The notes beneath the pieces are model-generated. The model had not been told where the DNA came from. It made no database searches and was given only the letters and a program-made list of their open reading frames with translations. Shown one piece after another: positions 59,420 to 64,000 of a stretch of 64,000 bases of DNA. The number at the start of each line of letters is the position of its first letter. The stretch's first letter is position 1. Source of the DNA: Brachionus plicatilis (lineage: Eukaryota; Rotifera; Eurotatoria; Ploima; Brachionidae); assembly GCA_010279815.1 (NCBI GenBank), contig QEOQ01000122.1:1191264-1255263 (forward strand), written 5' to 3'. A program made the position numbers and the translations under genes.

Positions 59420-60270
59420 TGAACTTAACTCTAATAGCATTTTTGAAAGAAATTAAAGTTAAAATTTATAAAAAAAGAGTTAATAAAAAAATTTATTCTA
59501 TTCGATACAATAATTGAATTTGAGTTTTAGTTAAATGAATGATCAAGAGATGAAATGCTGACATTAATTCGGCCTGATAATTTTTCTGAAATAATTTAAT
59601 TTCATAACAAGTTCTAAAGAAAATTTATTATTAGTTAGAATAATCAAAATGTCTTCAATACTCAGCTCCTGTAAAATTAAAGAAAGTTTTTTTTTTAGAT
59701 ATTTAAATTATGCTTTAGAAAAATAAATTGAAATATTAATTGAAAAAAATGAAAAACTACCTAATTTGTCGTAAAGTTTAAGTAATTAAGTCAATTTATT
59801 TTGAATTTTTTGAAAGAGAAAAATATCATTCTAGTATTAACTTCAATTATTCAAAAAAATCTCTTTCAAAAAATTAATACTTGAATAAAAATTCAGGCGA
59901 TTAATTTAATGTGTTTTATTCAATTGGTCTTCAGCTTCTTAACTACTTGAATTTTCATGTCAAATCCATATTTTAATATGGTAAAATTAAAGCATTTTTG
60001 ACAATTTTTTTATTTTTCAGTTTTTAAGAAAAAAAGTACAACAGTTCAATAAGAAAAATTTTATATCTGTTTATCATTTTTCCAGCAGTTAACTTTAATT
60101 AATATCTATCTATTAAAGTATTCAAAGTTTTTTTTTTCAATTTAAATTTTTTGAATTGAATATTAGCATTTTTTTAAAGGGAGTGTTTTGATTTAAAAAA
60201 TTTTATTATGTGTTCACTTATATCTAGCAAAAAACTTAATTTAAATTGCGTACTAGTTGAATTATTTTAG
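59420..60270. other. AT-rich spacer upstream of AGXT2
   Basis: No gene seen. A short plus frame at 59650 (ATG, then SSILSSCKIK) could be an upstream exon but has no clear link. No TATA box is called. Confidence 0.35.
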
Positions 60271-60273
60271 AAA

Positions 60274-61907
60274 ATGTTTAAATCTGGATCAAAACTTAAG
60301 ATTTTTGATGTCTTGAAATCTTTTGACGCTTCAATATCTCAAATGCCAAAATGTGGCTTTGTACCAAATGAATACGAAGTAAAATCATTTTGACCAATTC
60401 TGTTCCAAAATTCTAAATTATTAATTTGTTAGGGTCCTAAATATGAACACGTATTGAAAACCAAACGTGAAAACTTAACCAAAGGATCACCAGCCTATTA
60501 CAGAGAGCATCTATTGATTCACCAAGGACACAAGCAATGGCTTTGGGACACTAATGGAAAACGGTATCTTGATTTATTCGCAGGAATAGTTACTGTTTCA
60601 GTTGGGCACTGTCATCCAAAAGTGAATCAAGCACTTGAAGAACAAATCAACAAGCTATGGCACACAACCTCAATTTATCTGTATCCAGGAATACATGAAT
60701 ATACACAAAAATTGCTAAAGAAATTTCCATCTAAATTTAATGTTGTTTTGTTCGCTAACAGTGGTTCTGAAGCAAATGACTTGGCTCTCTATCTATCAAG
60801 GCTTTATACAGGAAATTTTGATATCATTTCGTTGAGAAATGCTTATCATGGAATGTCTCCTTACACAATGGGCATTACCAATCTAAGCACTTGGAAATAC
60901 AATATTCCTACTGCTTTTGGCATTCAGACCGTAATGAACCCTGGTAAAAAATACATTTTTTTTTTAATTTTTTTATTTTTAAATAAATCAATTTAGATGT
61001 GTATAGAGGGCCATGGGGAGGAAAAAATTGCCGAGATTCTCCGTCACAAGCATTAAGAGACTGTAACTGTGAGGCAGGTAATTGTGAAGCAGGAGACAAT
61101 TATTCTAATCAAGTCCAGGATGTTTTGCTTCATTGTGTTCCGAAGGGTGGTAAAGTGGCAGCTTTGATTGCCGAATCTATCCAGGGTGTCGGAGGAGCAG
61201 TTCAATTTCCAAAAAATTTTCTTAAACAAGCAGCAAGAATTGTTCAAAGTGCAGGAGGACTGGTAATATCGGACGAGGTTCAGACCGGTTTTGGACGAAC
61301 TGGGTCCAAGTACTGGGGATTTGAAAACCACGAGATATTGCCAGATATGGTTACTTTGGCTAAAGGCATTGGCAATGGTTTTCCAATGGCAGCTGTTGTG
61401 ACAACCAAAGAAATTGCTGATACACTTGGTCAAGCTGCTCATTTTAATACTTATGGAGGCAATCCGATGGCTTGTGCAGTTGGCAGCGCTGTCTTAGATG
61501 TCATTGAAGAAGAAAAATTACAACAAAATTGCGAAACAGTTGGAAATCATTTTCTAAATGAATTGAAAAAATTAAGAGATGAATTTGAAATAGTTGGCGA
61601 TGTGAGGGGAAAAGGTTTAATGATTGGCCTTGAATTGGTCGAAGATAAGGTACATTTTTGAAAATTGATAAACAGCGAATTCTTAGAATGTTTTCTTAAA
61701 CAGAAATCGAAAAAACCATTGAATGCTGATAGTTTTTTGAATATTTTTGAGAATACCAAAAATATGGGCGTTCTATTCGGCAGAGGAGGTCTTTACGGCA
61801 ATGTTTTCAGAATCAAGCCACCAATGTGCATTACCAAGGAAGATGTTGATTTTGGTATTTATGTTCTAAAAGAGTCTTTGCACAAAGAGACCAAAAACAA
61901 AAAATAA
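60274..61907 (+). CDS. AGXT2: alanine-glyoxylate aminotransferase 2
   Basis: Four exons, 60274-60378, 60433-60943, 60997-61649 and 61704-61907, join in phase to 490 residues (human 514). A class III PLP-dependent aminotransferase, mitochondrial in known animals, acting on glyoxylate, beta-aminoisobutyrate and dimethylarginines. Visible blocks: [98 protein letters not shown], the PLP lysine in [34 protein letters not shown] and [18 protein letters not shown]. The start [17 protein letters not shown] is basic and amphipathic, fitting a mitochondrial presequence. An initiation at the in-frame TTG 60454 would lose conserved sequence, so exon 1 is preferred. Confidence 0.93.
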
Positions 61908-61909
61908 AG

Positions 61910-63400
61910 TTTTTTTCTCGTATTTTTATTAAAATAATAAAAATTAATTGTTTAAAGCTAAATCTATTTTATTTGAATAATTCCAAGTTACTAATAATTG
62001 ATGTTTAATATAATCAAATGTCAATGACTAACCTTTAAAAAAATTTTAAAATTATTGAAAATTTGTGTTTATTTTTACAAAGCTCATCACAATAGTTGAT
62101 TATTTATTTTTAAATAGTGAGCAATTTGTTGGATTTAACATAATTGTGTAGAAAAAAAACAAAATTTGTTTCATTTTGTTTTATCTGAAGAAAAGGCTTT
62201 GTACCATGAGGGCATAATAATTTTTTCTTTTTTATATTTTTAAATTAATATCTTCGTCATTAGATTGCATTTGATTATCATCTATCAAATTTTATACCTT
62301 ATGCTTATTTAAACCTAAACTTTTAAAGGCGTAATTTTTGTAAAATTGTGTAATCACGTTTTTATCGTTTTATCTTGATTTTGTGATTATATTTTTTTAG
62401 ATTGAAGAGTCTCATCGTCATCCGTTCTTCGTTTTTATTAATCGTCGTCAGTATTTTTAAAATTCATTGGTAAATAAATAAAAATAATTTAAAATAGCAT
62501 TTTTAGTCATTTTATTTTACATATATGATCATTTGAAAATATTTTTTAAAATAAAATAAATAATAAATAAATTTAAAATAAATAATTATTTGAATATAAA
62601 ATTTATATTTGTCTCAAACCTTTGAAATATTTTTATAAAATTGCTGTCAAATTTCTAAAATAGGCAACGATTTTAAACAACAGTAGTTTTAATATTTAAA
62701 TAAAAAACTTTTAATTACTGAATTTTAACTCGAATTTCTTGTCGAATACAGATTTGTTGAAATTAGGTACTAAGAACAGATCAAAATAATCAAATATTTT
62801 GTATTATATAAAATATTCTTTTTACTTAAAGACATTTTTAAATTGTTAAATTATCTTGTCCTTTTTTCTTCCTCTGAATTTTACTCTCCTAAAATAATAA
62901 TGTTTAAGGTTAATAGAGAAAATAGTTAAATATAGCTTTTAAAATTTTCAAGAATTAGAAAATTTAATAAAATTTTTTTTTATTGTAATTTGAGTTTTAC
63001 CATATCCCAAGCTTGCTAGAATTACTATTATTCCTGAAATTACCCAATGGTGAACAGAAGTTTATCTTTTAAATATTACTTTATCAATTAAGGAACATAC
63101 AATTAAAATTATTTTTAAAATAAAATGATAAAAATCTATTAAATTAAAAAATAATTAGAGAAAAAAATAATAAATAATACTGTATTGAAGCCTTGTTATT
63201 ATTTGCTTAATAAATTAATTGATTTAAAATTATATTCATAGATAGAATAGATTTTCATAGTTTTCAAACAGCAATTATATTTATTAATTTGTTTTGAATG
63301 TTTTTTCTTTAAAAAAAAACTGATTAGGTATTATTTTTCTCATTTGATCGTATGATTAGTGGGAAATACTTTTTGAAAAAAAATACCATCTGTTTGCTAC
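61910..63400. other. AT-rich intergenic spacer
   Basis: 3' flank of AGXT2 and upstream region of the next gene. No gene, RNA or element recognised. Confidence 0.45.
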
Positions 63401-63409
63401 AATTTCCAT

Positions 63410-63418
63410 TATAAATAA
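63410..63418 (+). promoter_or_regulatory. possible TATA box
   Basis: TATAAATAA lies 45 bases before the ATG of the secreted precursor at 63463. The spacing would leave a leader of about 20 bases. Such motifs are frequent by chance in this AT-rich DNA. Confidence 0.3.
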
Positions 63419-63462
63419 ATTGAGATCACATTTTTAAATCTCAAAATATTGAAAAAATTAAA

Positions 63463-63971
63463 ATGAAGACTTTTATTTTGTGCTTATCAATTTTTGCTTT
63501 GACATTTAGTCCTTCTAATGCCTTTTTATCTGGCATTGTCGACAGCATATCTGGATCAGTGAATAACGCCGTCGACTCTATTTCAAACACAATCAATACT
63601 GCTTTACTTGCTGGAGAATTTTTATGGGACAATGCTCTTCAACCATCTCTTCAAGTTTTGCAAGAAAGTATCTACTGAAATTTTTTTTAGAACAATTTTC
63701 ATTTAAAATTCCTAGACGGTGCCAACTTTATTGACAACTATTTTGGAAATATTTTGAACGCTATAGGTAAAAGAAATGTTGATGCATTGAATGTTAAATC
63801 ACAAAGAGATTTTATGCTTAGACAATATTCGGTACTATTTTTTACAATAAAACTTTTTCAATATTGATACTTTTGGTCCAGACACAAGTTAGCACATTTG
63901 TTTCCAAACTTAAAGATCTGTTCCTCAAGTTTTTGAAAAATGCTAAAAATACACTTGTATCATCTTTACCA
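63463..63971 (+). CDS. secreted precursor with GKR site, 3' end outside window
   Basis: Exons 63463-63667, 63716-63831 and 63882-63971 join in phase (A|AC, then two phase-0 junctions). Introns are 48 and 50 bp. A further donor, CCA|GTAAGT at 63972, shows the gene continues. The signal peptide is MKTFILCLSIFALTFSPSNA. The mature part is amphipathic (LSGIVDSISGSVNNAVDSIS), then NYFGNILNAIGKRNVDALN and a third segment FVSKLKDLFLKFLKNAKNT. GKR is a convertase plus amidation signal in many animal peptide precursors, but could be chance. No cysteines are seen so far. The family is not recognised. The unspliced frame stops after QESIY. Confidence 0.6.
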
Positions 63972-64000
63972 GTAAGTTTAAATTTTTTTTCAAATACAGT

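Noticed and set aside
59650..59690. Upstream exon for AGXT2 (ATG then SSILSSCKIK)
   Set aside because: Exon 1 at 60274 already gives a complete, presequence-like start and in-phase splice. No evidence for an earlier exon.

Overview
The window is about 64 kb of very AT-rich nuclear DNA from an animal. The genes are eukaryotic: GT-AG introns, no operons of bacterial type, long AT-rich spacers and many transposon relics. A glutamate-gated chloride channel points to a protostome invertebrate. Introns of about 47-66 bp beside a few kilobase-sized ones, the extreme AT content and the animal gene set would fit a rotifer (Brachionus-like). That assignment is inference, not shown by the sequence. There is one 461-bp assembly gap (48559-49019).

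Layout. On the minus strand from the left: 5' part of a GluCl-type channel (864-1512), a small acidic secreted protein (4463-4804), GNB1L (6809-7809) with PET100 just upstream (7875-8167), RAB39 (10080-10820), PARG (15358-16599), FARSB in six exons (16805-22459), kinesin light chain in three exons (27564-32666), a TANGO1/cTAGE5-like protein (41878-43721), a complete CR1/L2-type LINE (about 50175-53940) and an orphan single-pass membrane protein (56890-58017). On the plus strand: a Ly6/uPAR-domain secreted protein in three small exons (45460-45865), AGXT2 in four exons (60274-61907) and the 5' part of a secreted precursor that runs off the right edge (63463-63971). Exon joins were worked out by hand from splice signals, reading phase and, where possible, known family alignments.

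The genes do not form one pathway. They are ordinary housekeeping, trafficking and signalling genes: tRNA charging, poly(ADP-ribose) turnover, kinesin cargo, ER exit, Rab traffic, COX assembly, glyoxylate/beta-amino acid metabolism. The accessory interest lies between and inside them. Several families of terminal-inverted-repeat elements occur, some with perfect target-site duplications (8 bp at 30594-30733, 9 bp at 20389-20663). There is also a 330-bp near-perfect palindrome, a pogo-like element nested in an AT-hook-coding element inside the kinesin intron, a 395-398-bp direct repeat on both sides of the LINE, and LINE 3' ends.

The strongest candidates for something undescribed are the AT-hook element family bordered by clustered TATCTA/TAGATA motifs (28560-30050 and 58494-59414), the LINE whose two ORFs are in one frame separated by a single UGA, and small secreted genes assembled from short exons.
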